From Sphingomonas montanisoli (GTDB taxonomy: Bacteria; Pseudomonadota; Alphaproteobacteria; Sphingomonadales; Sphingomonadaceae): a DNA stretch of 64,000 nucleotides. The notes beneath the pieces were generated by a model that was given only the letters and a program-made list of their open reading frames with translations, did no database searches and was not told the DNA's origin. The translations under genes were made by a program, and so were the position numbers. The DNA is taken from positions 62,001 through 126,000 of the forward strand of contig NZ_VTOU01000002.1 in the NCBI RefSeq assembly GCF_008274695.1, in the 5' to 3' direction. Shown in pieces: positions 9,155 through 20,000 of the stretch (positions are counted from its first letter, which is position 1; every line of letters starts with the position of its first letter).

Positions 9155-9592
9155 ATGCTGCAACCTAAGGATGATGTCGTGAACTGGGCGGCCTTTGCCC
9201 AGACCCGCGCGATAATCGGCGCCGATTTCGGCCGGCTGCTAACCTACTATCGTGAGGATGCCGCCAAAAGCATCGTCGCGGTCGAGCAGGCGTTCATCGC
9301 GCGCGACGCCGTCGCGATGGTGCGTCCGGCACACACGCTGAAGGGTGATTCGCTGCAATTCGGCGCCGAGGCGATCGGCAAGCTGTCCGAGAAGATTGAA
9401 CATGCCGCGCGTCAGTGCGTCGAGGATCGCTCGGCCCCTGACGATCTGGGTGCCGATGTTCCGCGCCTGCGCCCGTTGCTGATCGAAACGCTGCGCCTGT
9501 TCGAGCGGGAGGTCGCCAGTGACGCGGCCCGCCTGGCACGCCGCCCGGGGGCCCCGGCCGCTGCGCGCGGCTTCGGCCGCAAGGGCGCGTAA
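9155..9592 (+). CDS. Hpt-domain phosphotransfer protein
   Basis: A 145-residue protein with a histidine phosphotransfer domain: AHTLKGDSLQFGAEAIGKLSEKIEHAAR (about 49-76), with the phospho-accepting His in HTLKGDS. It lacks a kinase core and receiver, so it should act as a relay in a multistep phosphorelay. The C-terminal 30 residues are Arg/Ala-rich and probably disordered. No sensor kinase or response regulator is next to it, so the partner is unknown. Confidence 0.85.
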   Translation: MLQPKDDVVNWAAFAQTRAIIGADFGRLLTYYREDAAKSIVAVEQAFIARDAVAMVRPAHTLKGDSLQFGAEAIGKLSEKIEHAARQCVEDRSAPDDLGADVPRLRPLLIETLRLFEREVASDAARLARRPGAPAAARGFGRKGA

Positions 9593-9600
9593 GCCCAACC

Positions 9601-9685
9601 CTCGTCATTGCAAGTGTAGCGAAGCAATCCATTCCGCAGTTCGGAGTGGATTGCTTCGTCGCCTTCGGCTCCTCGCAATGACGAG
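9601..9685. repeat. Dispersed palindromic element, copy 1
   Basis: Outer arms CTCGTCATTGC (9601-9611) and GCAATGACGAG (9675-9685) and inner arms GAAGCAATCCA (9621-9631) and TGGATTGCTTC (9647-9657) form a large stem. The same CTCGTCATTGC and GCAATCCA pieces recur at 12155-12259. It lies between two convergent genes (Hpt protein and bfr), where it may end both transcripts. This type of element is common in sphingomonad intergenic DNA. Confidence 0.8.
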
Positions 9686-9697
9686 GAGCCGTGAGCC

Positions 9698-10192
9698 TCA
9701 GTGGCTCGCTTCCTGCTGGTCGGCCGGAAGCGACTGGAGCTGGATATAGTTCTGGATGCCCATACGCTCGATCATGTCGAGCTGCTTCTCCAGCATGTCG
9801 ACATGTTCTTCTTCCGAATCGAGGATCGACTGGAGAAGATCGCGCGAGATGTAGTCGCGGACCTGCTCACAATAGGCGATGCCGTCGCGCAGCTGCGGGA
9901 TCGCGTCATTTTCCAGCGCGAGATCGGCCTTGATCAATTCTTCGACCGATTCGCCGATGCGCAGGCGGCCCAGCATCTGGAAATTGGGAAGCCCGTCGAG
10001 GAAGAAAATGCGCTCCGCGATGCGGTCGGCATGCTTCATCTCATCGATAGATTCGCCATATTCGAACTTGGCGAGACGGTTGACGCCCCAGTGATCGAGC
10101 ATGCGATAATGCAGGAAATACTGGTTGATCGCGGTCAGCTCGTTCTTGAGCGTCTCGTTCAAGATGTCGACGACCTTGGGGTCACCCTTCAT
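9698..10192 (-). CDS. bfr: Bacterioferritin
   Basis: A 164-residue haem-containing ferritin that stores iron in a 24-subunit shell. Ferroxidase ligands are visible in [12 protein letters not shown] (Glu18), [11 protein letters not shown] (Glu51, His54), and [13 protein letters not shown] near residues 127-133; Met52 of EMKH is the haem ligand. Length is typical. bfd, which releases the stored iron, lies 149 bases upstream on the same strand, and both have a Fur-like sequence in front (see the site entries). Confidence 0.95.
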   Translation of the reverse strand: MKGDPKVVDILNETLKNELTAINQYFLHYRMLDHWGVNRLAKFEYGESIDEMKHADRIAERIFFLDGLPNFQMLGRLRIGESVEELIKADLALENDAIPQLRDGIAYCEQVRDYISRDLLQSILDSEEEHVDMLEKQLDMIERMGIQNYIQLQSLPADQQEASH

Positions 10193-10331
10193 TACTGCCT
10201 CCGATGCAAAGATGCGCGCCTATTAAGCCAGCATCACCGCAAAGAAAAGCACCAGCTGATAAAAAGTTCAGCTAAGTAATTGTTTTGTATTGCTTTGATT
10301 GAGAGGCGTTCGCAGTTTGAAAGCGATACTG

Positions 10332-10344
10332 CAAATGACAATCA
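10332..10344. promoter_or_regulatory. Possible Fur-like site upstream of bfr
   Basis: GCAAATGACAATC agrees at 10 of 13 positions with the classical Fur half-palindrome GATAATGATAATC. It lies 140 bases upstream of bfr and overlaps the bfd stop. A related sequence lies in front of bfd. This is a weak call by eye. Confidence 0.3.
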
Positions 10345-10512
10345 GGCGACCGTCGCTTCATCCTCGATGATTTCGCGGGCAAAGGGGAGGCATTGGCCAC
10401 AGCGCGGGCGCCGCCCAAGCGTTTCATAAGCGGAGCGGGGGCATGTAGCCCCTTTTCGCACGGCGTCGCGCACTTCGGTTTCGCGAATCGCGTTGCAGAT
10501 GCAAACGACCAT
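10342..10512 (-). CDS. bfd: Bacterioferritin-associated ferredoxin
   Basis: A 56-residue [2Fe-2S] protein with the Bfd cysteine pattern: CIC at residues 4-6 and CGQC in RRPRCGQCLPFA. Bfd passes electrons to bacterioferritin to reduce and mobilise stored iron. I start at MVVCICN (10512); a longer reading frame upstream gives no family match. It is in tandem with bfr, consistent with joint iron control. Confidence 0.9.
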   Translation of the reverse strand: MVVCICNAIRETEVRDAVRKGATCPRSAYETLGRRPRCGQCLPFAREIIEDEATVA

Positions 10513-10551
10513 CCAGTCCACTCCTCTTATGATTCGAAGATATGCGCTACT

Positions 10552-10564
10552 GCGACTGACTATC
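10552..10564. promoter_or_regulatory. Possible Fur-like site upstream of bfd
   Basis: GCGACTGACTATC lies 40 bases before the bfd start. It shares the TGACNATC core with the site in front of bfr and matches 8 of 13 positions of the Fur half-palindrome. Weak on its own, more credible as one of a pair. Confidence 0.25.
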
Positions 10565-10630
10565 AATACCGAATCTGCAATTTTTCATGCGGCTTGTCGC
10601 AAATAATTGCCGCGCCTATCGCCCAAAGGA

Positions 10631-11395
10631 ATGATTCCCACCCGCACAGACCGTATCGCCCGCGCCTTCGGGGCCGCCCAAGGCTATGACTCCGCTGCTT
10701 CCGTGCAGCGCGTCGTCGCCAGTGAGCTGGCCCAGCGAATCACCTCGCGTGCCTTGTCGGCCGCGCCGAAGGTGCTCGAAATCGGGTGCGGCACCGGCTT
10801 CCTCACCGGCGCGCTGGCGCCTCGGCTGCCCGATGCGGACTGGACGGTCAGCGATCTGGCGCCGGAGATGATCGATCGCGCCCGCGATCGGCTTGGGTTG
10901 GTGGCCGACTATCGCGTGATCGACGGCGCCGATCCTGCGGTCGGGCTGGACGGGGATGCGCGTTTCGACCTGATCTGCTCCAGCCTTGCATTCCAATGGT
11001 TCGGCGACCTGCGCGACGCGATCGCGCGCAACGTCGCTCTGTTGCGCCCCGGCGGCCTGCTCGCCTTCGCGACGATGGCGGCAGGCAGCTTTGACGAGTG
11101 GCGCGCCGCCGTCGGCGGGGATACGGGCGTGCCGCATTATCCGGATGCAGCTGCCATTCGCGATATGGCGCCAGCTGGCACCATGATCGAGGTCGAAACC
11201 GGGGCGTGGCAATGGTGCCCCGGCAGCGGGCGCGCCTTTCTCGCCAGCCTGAAGGCGATCGGCGCCGGCGTGGCGGCGGACGGCTATCGCCCGCTCTCCC
11301 CCGGAGCGCTGCGCGCGGCGCTCGATCGTTTCGATGCCGCTGGCGCGACGGTCAGTTATCATATCACCTTCGCCTTCGTGCGTGCCGGGGAGTGA
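10631..11395 (+). CDS. BioC-like SAM-dependent methyltransferase
   Basis: A 254-residue class I methyltransferase. It opens with RIARAFGAAQGYDSAASVQRVVASEL, the N-terminal signature of BioC (malonyl-ACP O-methyltransferase, first step of pimeloyl synthesis for biotin). The SAM-binding LEIGCGTGFLTGAL and the later DLICSSLAFQWFGDL fit the same family. No other biotin gene is adjacent, so another malonyl or tetrapyrrole-type substrate is possible. AAAGGA abuts the ATG at 10631, which is unusually close; a TTG at 10607 is an alternative start. Confidence 0.75.
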   Translation: MIPTRTDRIARAFGAAQGYDSAASVQRVVASELAQRITSRALSAAPKVLEIGCGTGFLTGALAPRLPDADWTVSDLAPEMIDRARDRLGLVADYRVIDGADPAVGLDGDARFDLICSSLAFQWFGDLRDAIARNVALLRPGGLLAFATMAAGSFDEWRAAVGGDTGVPHYPDAAAIRDMAPAGTMIEVETGAWQWCPGSGRAFLASLKAIGAGVAADGYRPLSPGALRAALDRFDAAGATVSYHITFAFVRAGE

Positions 11396-11399
11396 GTCG

Positions 11400-12146
11400 T
11401 TGAAAGTCCTGCTGACGATCCTGCTGGCGCTGCTGGGCGCACCCCTTATGGCCAAGCCGCCGTTGATCTTCGCGGCGGCAAGCCTGCAGGAATCGATGAA
11501 CGCCGCGGCCGATGCCTGGGCGGCCAGGGGGCATGAACGCCCTGTCATCTCCTTCGCCGGCTCTTCCACCCTCGCGCGACAGATTGCGGCTGGCGCTCCC
11601 GCCGATGTCTTTGTGTCGGCGGATGAGGAGTGGATGGACGATGTCGCGAAGAAGGGGCTGATCCGACCTGGCACGCGCAACAGCTTCCTCACCAATCGGC
11701 TCGTCCTGATCGCCCCGGCGGATTCGACACAGCGGCTCCGCATCGCCCGCAATTTCCCGCTGCTGCGCGCGCTCGGCGACGGCAAGCTCGCGATGGCGGA
11801 TACCGAGGCGGTGCCGGCGGGCAAATATGGCAAGGCGGCGTTGACGGCGCTGGGCGTCTGGTCCGGGATCGCGCCGCATGTCGCGCGCGCCGACAATGTG
11901 CGTGCCGCGCTGTTGCTCGTCGATCGCGGTGCCGCGCTGCTCGGGATCGTCTATGCGACCGACGCCAGGGCCGCGCCCGGTGTGCGGGTGGTGGGCGTAT
12001 TCCCGGCCCACAGCCACCCCCCGATCACCTATCCGATCGCGCTCGTCGCCGCTTCGCAGAATCGCGAAGCCGAGGGCTTTCGCCGTTTCCTGCTCTCGTC
12101 CGCCGGCCGGGCAATCTTCACCCGCTACGGCTTCGGGACGCGCTGA
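11400..12146 (+). CDS. modA: Molybdate ABC transporter substrate-binding protein
   Basis: A 248-residue periplasmic binding protein. A signal peptide (KVLLTILLALLGAPLMAK) is followed by LIFAAASLQESMNAAADAWAARG and SFAGSSTLARQIAAGAPADVFVSADEEWMD, the ModA oxyanion-binding pattern. It supplies molybdate (or tungstate) to a ModBC permease, which is not in the window. The start is a TTG at 11400, 8 bases after GGGGAG and just past the preceding stop, so the two genes form a unit. The pairing with a methyltransferase is not obviously functional. Confidence 0.88.
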   Translation: MKVLLTILLALLGAPLMAKPPLIFAAASLQESMNAAADAWAARGHERPVISFAGSSTLARQIAAGAPADVFVSADEEWMDDVAKKGLIRPGTRNSFLTNRLVLIAPADSTQRLRIARNFPLLRALGDGKLAMADTEAVPAGKYGKAALTALGVWSGIAPHVARADNVRAALLLVDRGAALLGIVYATDARAAPGVRVVGVFPAHSHPPITYPIALVAASQNREAEGFRRFLLSSAGRAIFTRYGFGTR

Positions 12147-12154
12147 ACCCATCA

Positions 12155-12259
12155 CTCGTCATTGCGAGAAGCCGAAGGCGATGAAGCAATCCAGGCCCGC
12201 ACAAGAGAGGTTCGCGACCTAACGCGAATGCGGGCCTGGATTGCCTCGCTTCGCAAAAG
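12155..12259. repeat. Dispersed palindromic element, copy 2
   Basis: It opens with CTCGTCATTGCGAG (12155-12168), as in the copy at 9601, and contains a perfect 15-bp inverted repeat, GCAATCCAGGCCCGC (12186-12200) with GCGGGCCTGGATTGC (12230-12244). It again sits between convergent genes (modA and the exported protein), so it may act as a two-way transcript end. Confidence 0.8.
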
Positions 12260-12269
12260 GGGGGGCGGA

Positions 12270-12746
12270 TTAGGAAGCCGGCGCGATCAGCAATGTAAGG
12301 TCCGGGCTCGCGCCGCCCGACAGCGCGATCGTGTAGGGGCCTGGTTCGAGGTCGAACTGGACGATCTTGGCGATGCCCGTACAGGCGGCGCCATGCCCAT
12401 GTTCGACCGAAGCCAGCGTCCCGCCGGCGTGGAGGACGTCGATCCACACCCGCCCGCTCGACGCGATCTGGTAGCGGCCCTTTTCCATCACCTGCACGGT
12501 CAGGATCGCGCCGAGGCCATCCTTCTGCGGCTTCACCGCATATTTGAGCTTCGCCTGCGACACGAGCACCAGCTTCGCCGCCTGTCCGACCGCGATCAGC
12601 TTGCCGTCGGACACGACCGGCTTGGGCCACGTCGCGAGCGGCCCGGGAAAAGCCGGCGTCGTCACCCGGCAATCGGGAGTCGCGGCCGTTTGCGCGAATG
12701 CCGGCGTCGCCAGCAGCAGCGCGATCGCGCTTATCATGACCTTCAT
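12270..12746 (-). CDS. Exported protein of unknown function
   Basis: A 158-residue protein with a signal peptide (MKVMISAIALLLATPAFAQ, cleavage after AFA-Q). The mature part is beta-rich and contains HGHGAACTG (near 115-125), with a His pair and a Cys that could bind metal. Similar short exported proteins occur in sphingomonads without a proven role. It is 10 bases downstream of ppc on the same strand and may be co-transcribed. Confidence 0.7.
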   Translation of the reverse strand: MKVMISAIALLLATPAFAQTAATPDCRVTTPAFPGPLATWPKPVVSDGKLIAVGQAAKLVLVSQAKLKYAVKPQKDGLGAILTVQVMEKGRYQIASSGRVWIDVLHAGGTLASVEHGHGAACTGIAKIVQFDLEPGPYTIALSGGASPDLTLLIAPAS

Positions 12747-12756
12747 CCGTCCCTCC

Positions 12757-15438
<2,682 letters not shown>

Positions 15439-15617
15439 GGGATCGATGCTGCGCCGCGGGACAGGCAGCGTCAACCGTTCGTCGCAAAGCGCGGCTCAGG
15501 CGGCCGAATCGCTTCCGGTGAAAGGCGAAATTAACCATAATCGGCGATGGGAACGGCGTCCGGGGGGACGCTGCGTCGCGGCGGCGCCAGGCGTCCGCCA
15601 CATCGGGGGTTTGCGTG

Positions 15618-15809
15618 ATGTATCCTGCGTTCGTGTTGATCTACGGTTTTGTCGCGATGTTCGTGCTGACGAGCATGCAGCGCAATCGGCGCGAGCAGCG
15701 CGCGCATGCTCCCGCGCTTGTCTTTGCCGGTCGCGGCCTGATGGCGGCCTCGGCGACGGGCGCGGCGCTGCTGATCGGCGGCGCGGCCTGGGCGAACTTC
15801 CAGCTTTAA
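15618..15809 (+). CDS. Small two-helix membrane protein
   Basis: A 63-residue hydrophobic protein with two predicted membrane helices (FVLIYGFVAMFVLTS and GLMAASATGAALLIGGAAW) separated by a basic loop (QRNRREQRAH). No known family. The ATG at 15618 is used; an overlapping GTG at 15615 is also possible. Base composition matches its neighbours. It lies between ppc and a tRNA gene. Confidence 0.5.
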   Translation: MYPAFVLIYGFVAMFVLTSMQRNRREQRAHAPALVFAGRGLMAASATGAALLIGGAAWANFQL

Positions 15810-15861
15810 ACTGGCTTGTCCGGCAGGGGCACTTTCCGCTATCGGGGCGGTTCCGGAGCGG

Positions 15862-15935
15862 GCGGGCGTAGCATAGTGGTAATGCTCTAGCCTTCCAAGC
15901 TAGCTAGGAGGGTTCGATTCCCTTCGCCCGCTCCA
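15862..15935 (+). tRNA. tRNA-Gly (anticodon TCC)
   Basis: A 74-nt cloverleaf: acceptor GCGGGCG (15862-15868) pairs with CGCCCGC before the encoded T-CCA end; anticodon stem CTAGC/GCTAG encloses the loop CTTCCAA, giving anticodon TCC; the T arm contains GGTTCGATTCC. The 3' CCA is encoded. Confidence 0.96.
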
Positions 15936-16079
15936 TCGACAATCGCTTCCAAAAAGCGGTGCAATCGTTCCGGTTGCGATTCTAAAGCATTGTAAAATAG
16001 TCGAATCGCCAATTGCCGTTCAGGCAACCTTCATGTCATTCGTTCGTTTGTTGCATTATAAAGACGAGCGGAGAGGCTC

Positions 16080-16265
16080 ATGGCTACGCATCCCCATCAC
16101 GACGTTCAGCGTCGTGGACCGAACATCTATCTTGCCCCGCGCGCGCCGGTCCGACCTGCGGTCCAGCCCGATGTGCGACCGTCGCGGATCCAGCGCATGA
16201 CGTTTATCTTTGGTGCCAGCACGATGCTGTGGCTCGGCATCGCGGCGCTGTTCGTCGCGCTCTAG
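16080..16265 (+). CDS. Small C-terminally anchored membrane protein
   Basis: A 61-residue protein: a basic, Pro-rich N-terminal 40 residues, then one membrane helix (FIFGASTMLWLGIAALFVAL) ending at the C-terminus. A ribosome site (GGAG) lies 7 bases before the ATG. No family recognised. Codon use is like its neighbours, so it is probably real. Confidence 0.55.
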   Translation: MATHPHHDVQRRGPNIYLAPRAPVRPAVQPDVRPSRIQRMTFIFGASTMLWLGIAALFVAL

Positions 16266-16268
16266 GCG

Positions 16269-16940
16269 TTAGAAATCGGGCTTTTCATAATGCTCGGGGG
16301 GCGACACCAACTCCATCCGATCTGCCAGAATGGTGCGTAGCGAGCGGCGCGACTTCATCCCTGAATACCATTGGCGGGTTTCATCATGCCCGCGCCAGTC
16401 GATACCCCCCAGATAATCGGCAACCGACAGATGCGCCGCGCACGCCAGGTCGGCCAGGCTGAGCAACGGTCCGGCGATCCAGCGGCGGCTGGCCACCAGA
16501 TAGTCAATATAGTCGAGATGGTCGTTCGCGGCCTTCATCGCGTTGCGCAGCACGCCGGCGTCGGGCGACAGGCGGTGGACGATCCGCTTGATCGCGCGCT
16601 CGTGCAGCAGCGGGCCAACGACGTCACCGTGAAACTTCTCGTCGAAATAGGCGACCAGCCGGCGCACCTCTGCGCGTGCGGCGACATTGCCGGGGATCAT
16701 CGGCGCGCGTTCGACCGTCTCTTCCAGATATTCACCGATCGCCTTCGAATCGATCAAGGTGAGGCCCAGCGTCGCGTCGGCCAGCACCGGCGTCTGACCG
16801 CTCGGGTTCATGTCCAGGAACTCGTCGCGCCGCTCCCACGGGGATTCGCGCACCACCGCATAAGCGATGCTCTTCTCCTCCAACTGGAGCCGGACCTTGC
16901 GCGAATAGGGGCAGAGGGGAAACTGATACAGCTGGAACAT
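16269..16940 (-). CDS. Glutathione S-transferase family protein
   Basis: A 223-residue protein with a thioredoxin-like N-terminal domain (MFQLYQFPLCPYSRKVRLQLEEK, with a CPYS active-site-like motif at 10-13 and the NPSGQTPVL cis-Pro turn) and a helical C-terminal domain (WIAGPLLSLADLACAAHLS). It probably conjugates or reduces with glutathione in the cytosol; substrate unknown. The start at 16940 omits nine upstream residues that do not fit the fold. Confidence 0.85.
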   Translation of the reverse strand: MFQLYQFPLCPYSRKVRLQLEEKSIAYAVVRESPWERRDEFLDMNPSGQTPVLADATLGLTLIDSKAIGEYLEETVERAPMIPGNVAARAEVRRLVAYFDEKFHGDVVGPLLHERAIKRIVHRLSPDAGVLRNAMKAANDHLDYIDYLVASRRWIAGPLLSLADLACAAHLSVADYLGGIDWRGHDETRQWYSGMKSRRSLRTILADRMELVSPPEHYEKPDF

Positions 16941-17019
16941 CGCGCCCCAGCCTATCGACCGGGACACGCGCTGTCAGTAGGCTCGACGCAACGACCCACA
17001 GTTTTGTTGCTGCGGGGTG

Positions 17020-17043
17020 ACGGGCGGGGTGTGGCCCGCCCGT
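17020..17043 (-). terminator. Hairpin just after gltB
   Basis: ACGGGCGGG (17020-17028) pairs perfectly with CCCGCCCGT (17035-17043) around a 6-base loop, beginning 6 bases past the gltB stop. The minus strand shows no clear T run after it, so it is a terminator-like stem rather than a full intrinsic terminator. Confidence 0.5.
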
Positions 17044-17048
17044 TCATA

Positions 17049-20000
17049 TCACTCCGCCGCAACCACCTCGGCGTCCGTGTCGGACAGCGGGTGTTCCAGC
17101 CGGCTGATCATCTCCTTGGGGCAGACCTGCCAGATCTTGCCACGCCAGCGATCCCAGTCGTCGAGCACCGAATGCGCCCACTTGCTGTCGGTCATCACCG
17201 CATGTTCGGCGATCAGCGCCTTGGCGCGCTGTTCCCAATAATGCGATGCGAAGCGCTGCCAGATGATGTTTTCGGGGTTGGCGTGCGTCGGGAAGCTGGC
17301 GTCTTCGTCGAGGACGAACGCCATGCCGCCGGTCATGCCCGCGCCGAAATTCTCGCCGACCTTGCCCAGGATGACTGCCGTGCCCCCGGTCATATATTCG
17401 CAGCCATTCGCGCCGCAGCCCTCGACCACCACGGTCGCGCCTGAGTTGCGCACCGCGAAGCGCTCGCCCGCCTGGCCCGCCGCGAACAGCTTGCCGCTGG
17501 TCGCGCCGTACAGGACGGTGTTGCCGATGATCGTGTTGTTCTTGGTCTCGAGCGGGCTCGACACCATCGGGCGCACGGTGATGATCGCGCCCGACAGCCC
17601 CTTGCCGACATAGTCGTTGGCGTCGCCGAACACTTCGAGGGTCATGCCCTTCACGCCGAACGCGCCGAGCGACTGGCCCGCGGAACCGCGCAGGCGGATG
17701 TGGACATGGCCGTCGGCCAGCGTCGACATGCCGAAGCGCTGCGTGATCTCGGCGGAGAAGCGCGTGCCGACCGCGCGGTGCGTGTTGCGCACCGTATAGG
17801 TCAGCTGCATCTTCTCGCGCCGGTCGAACACGGCGCGCGCATCGTCGATCATCTGCGCGTCGAGGCTGTCGGGGACTTCGTTGCGGAAGCCCTCGATGTT
17901 GAAGCGACGCTTCGATTCGGGCGCGTCGACCTTGGCCAGGATCGGGTTGAGATCGAGATCGTCGAGATGCTCGGCACCGCGGCTCACCTGACGCAGCAAT
18001 TCGGTGCGACCGATCACCTCGTCCAGGCTGCGCACGCCCAGCTTGGCCAGGATCTCGCGCACTTCCTCGGCGATGAAGGTCATCAGGTTGATGACCTTTT
18101 CGGGCGTGCCGACGAACTTCTGCCGCAGCTTGTCATCCTGCGTGCAAACGCCGACCGGGCAGGTGTTCGAATGGCACTGGCGCACCATGATGCAGCCCAT
18201 CGCCACCAGCGAAAGCGTGCCGATGCCGAACTCCTCTGCGCCCAGGATCGCGGCGATCACGATGTCGCGCCCGGTCTTGAGCCCGCCGTCGGTGCGCAGC
18301 TTCACCCGGTGGCGAAGCCCGTTGAGCGTCAGCACCTGGTTGGTCTCGGTCAGCCCCATTTCCCACGGGGTGCCGGCATATTTGATCGACGTCTGGGGCG
18401 ATGCGCCGGTGCCGCCGACATGGCCGGACACCAGGATCACGTCGGCATGCGCCTTGGCGACGCCCGCCGCGACCGTGCCGATGCCCGCCGAGCTGACGAG
18501 CTTGACGCAGACCCGCGCGCGCGGATTGATCTGCTTCAGATCGTAGATCAGCTGCGCCAGATCCTCGATCGAGTAGATGTCGTGGTGTGGCGGAGGTGAG
18601 ATCAGCATCACGCCTGGCGTCGAATGGCGCAGCTTGGCGATCATCTCGGTCACCTTGAAGCCGGGCAGCTGCCCGCCTTCGCCCGGCTTGGCGCCCTGCG
18701 CGACCTTGATCTCCAGTTCCTCGGCAGCGCCCAGATATTCGGCGGTCACGCCGAAGCGGCCCGACGCGATCTGCTTGATGACCGAGTTGGCGTTGTCGCC
18801 ATTGTCGTAGGGCGTGTAGCGCGACTTGTCCTCGCCGCCCTCGCCCGACACCGCCTTGGCGCCGATCCGGTTCATCGCGATGGCCAGCGTCTCGTGCGCC
18901 TCTGGGCTGAGCGCGCCCAGCGACATGCCCGGCGTCACGAAGCGCTTGCGGATTTCGGTGATCGCCTCGACCGAGTCGATCGGGATCCCCTCGCGCGCCC
19001 AGTTGAACTCGAGCAGATCGCGCAGATAGACCGGCGGCAGATCGCGCACGCCGCGCGAAAACTGCAGATAGGTCGAATAGCTGTCGGTCGAGCAGGACGA
19101 CTGCAGCAGATGCATCAGCTGCGCCGAATAGGCATGCGCCTCGCCGCCGTTGCGCTGGCGGTAGAAGCCGCCGACCGGCAGGTTGACGACGACGTCGTCA
19201 TGCGCCGCCTCGTGCCGCAGCATCGCCGAGAGCTGGAGCGAGTTGTAGCCTTCGCCCGAAATCTTGGCAGGCATGCCGGGGAACAGATCGTTCACCAGCG
19301 CACGGCTGAGGCCGACCGCTTCGAAATTGTAACCGCCGCGATAGCTGGAGATCACCGCGATCCCCATCTTCGACATGATCTTGAGCAGGCCATCGTCGAT
19401 CGCCTTGCGATGGCGCTTGAGCGCGTCGGCGATGCTGATGTCGCCGAACAGGCCGCGCGCATGGCGATCCGCGATCGCCGCTTCGCTCAGATAGGCGTTC
19501 ACCGTCGTCGCGCCGACGCCGATCAGCACCGCATAATAATGCGTGTCGAGACATTCGGCCGATCGCACGTTGACCGACGCATAAGAGCGCAGCCCCTTGC
19601 GGACGAGGTGGGTGTGTACGGCGGCTGCCGCCAGCACCATCGCGATGGCGACCCGGTTCGGACCGACATGCTCGTCGGTCAGGAAGATTTCGGTCTTGCC
19701 CTCGCGCACCGCGATCTCGGCCTCGGTGCGCACGCGGGCGATCGCGTTGCGCAGGCCGTCCGGCCCGCCGTCGGCGTCATAGGTGCAGTCGATCTCGGCC
19801 GCCTGCGCGCCGAAATGGTTCTTCAGCGTGTGCCAGTCGCGGCAGTGGAGCACCGGGCTTTCCAGCACCAGCACGTCGGTCTGCGCCGCTTCGCTGTCGA
19901 GGATGTTGGCGAGGTTGCCGAACCGCGTCTTGAGCGACATCACGCGCGTTTCGCGTAAGGAGTCGATCGGCGGGTTGGTCACCTGGCTGAAATTCTGGCG

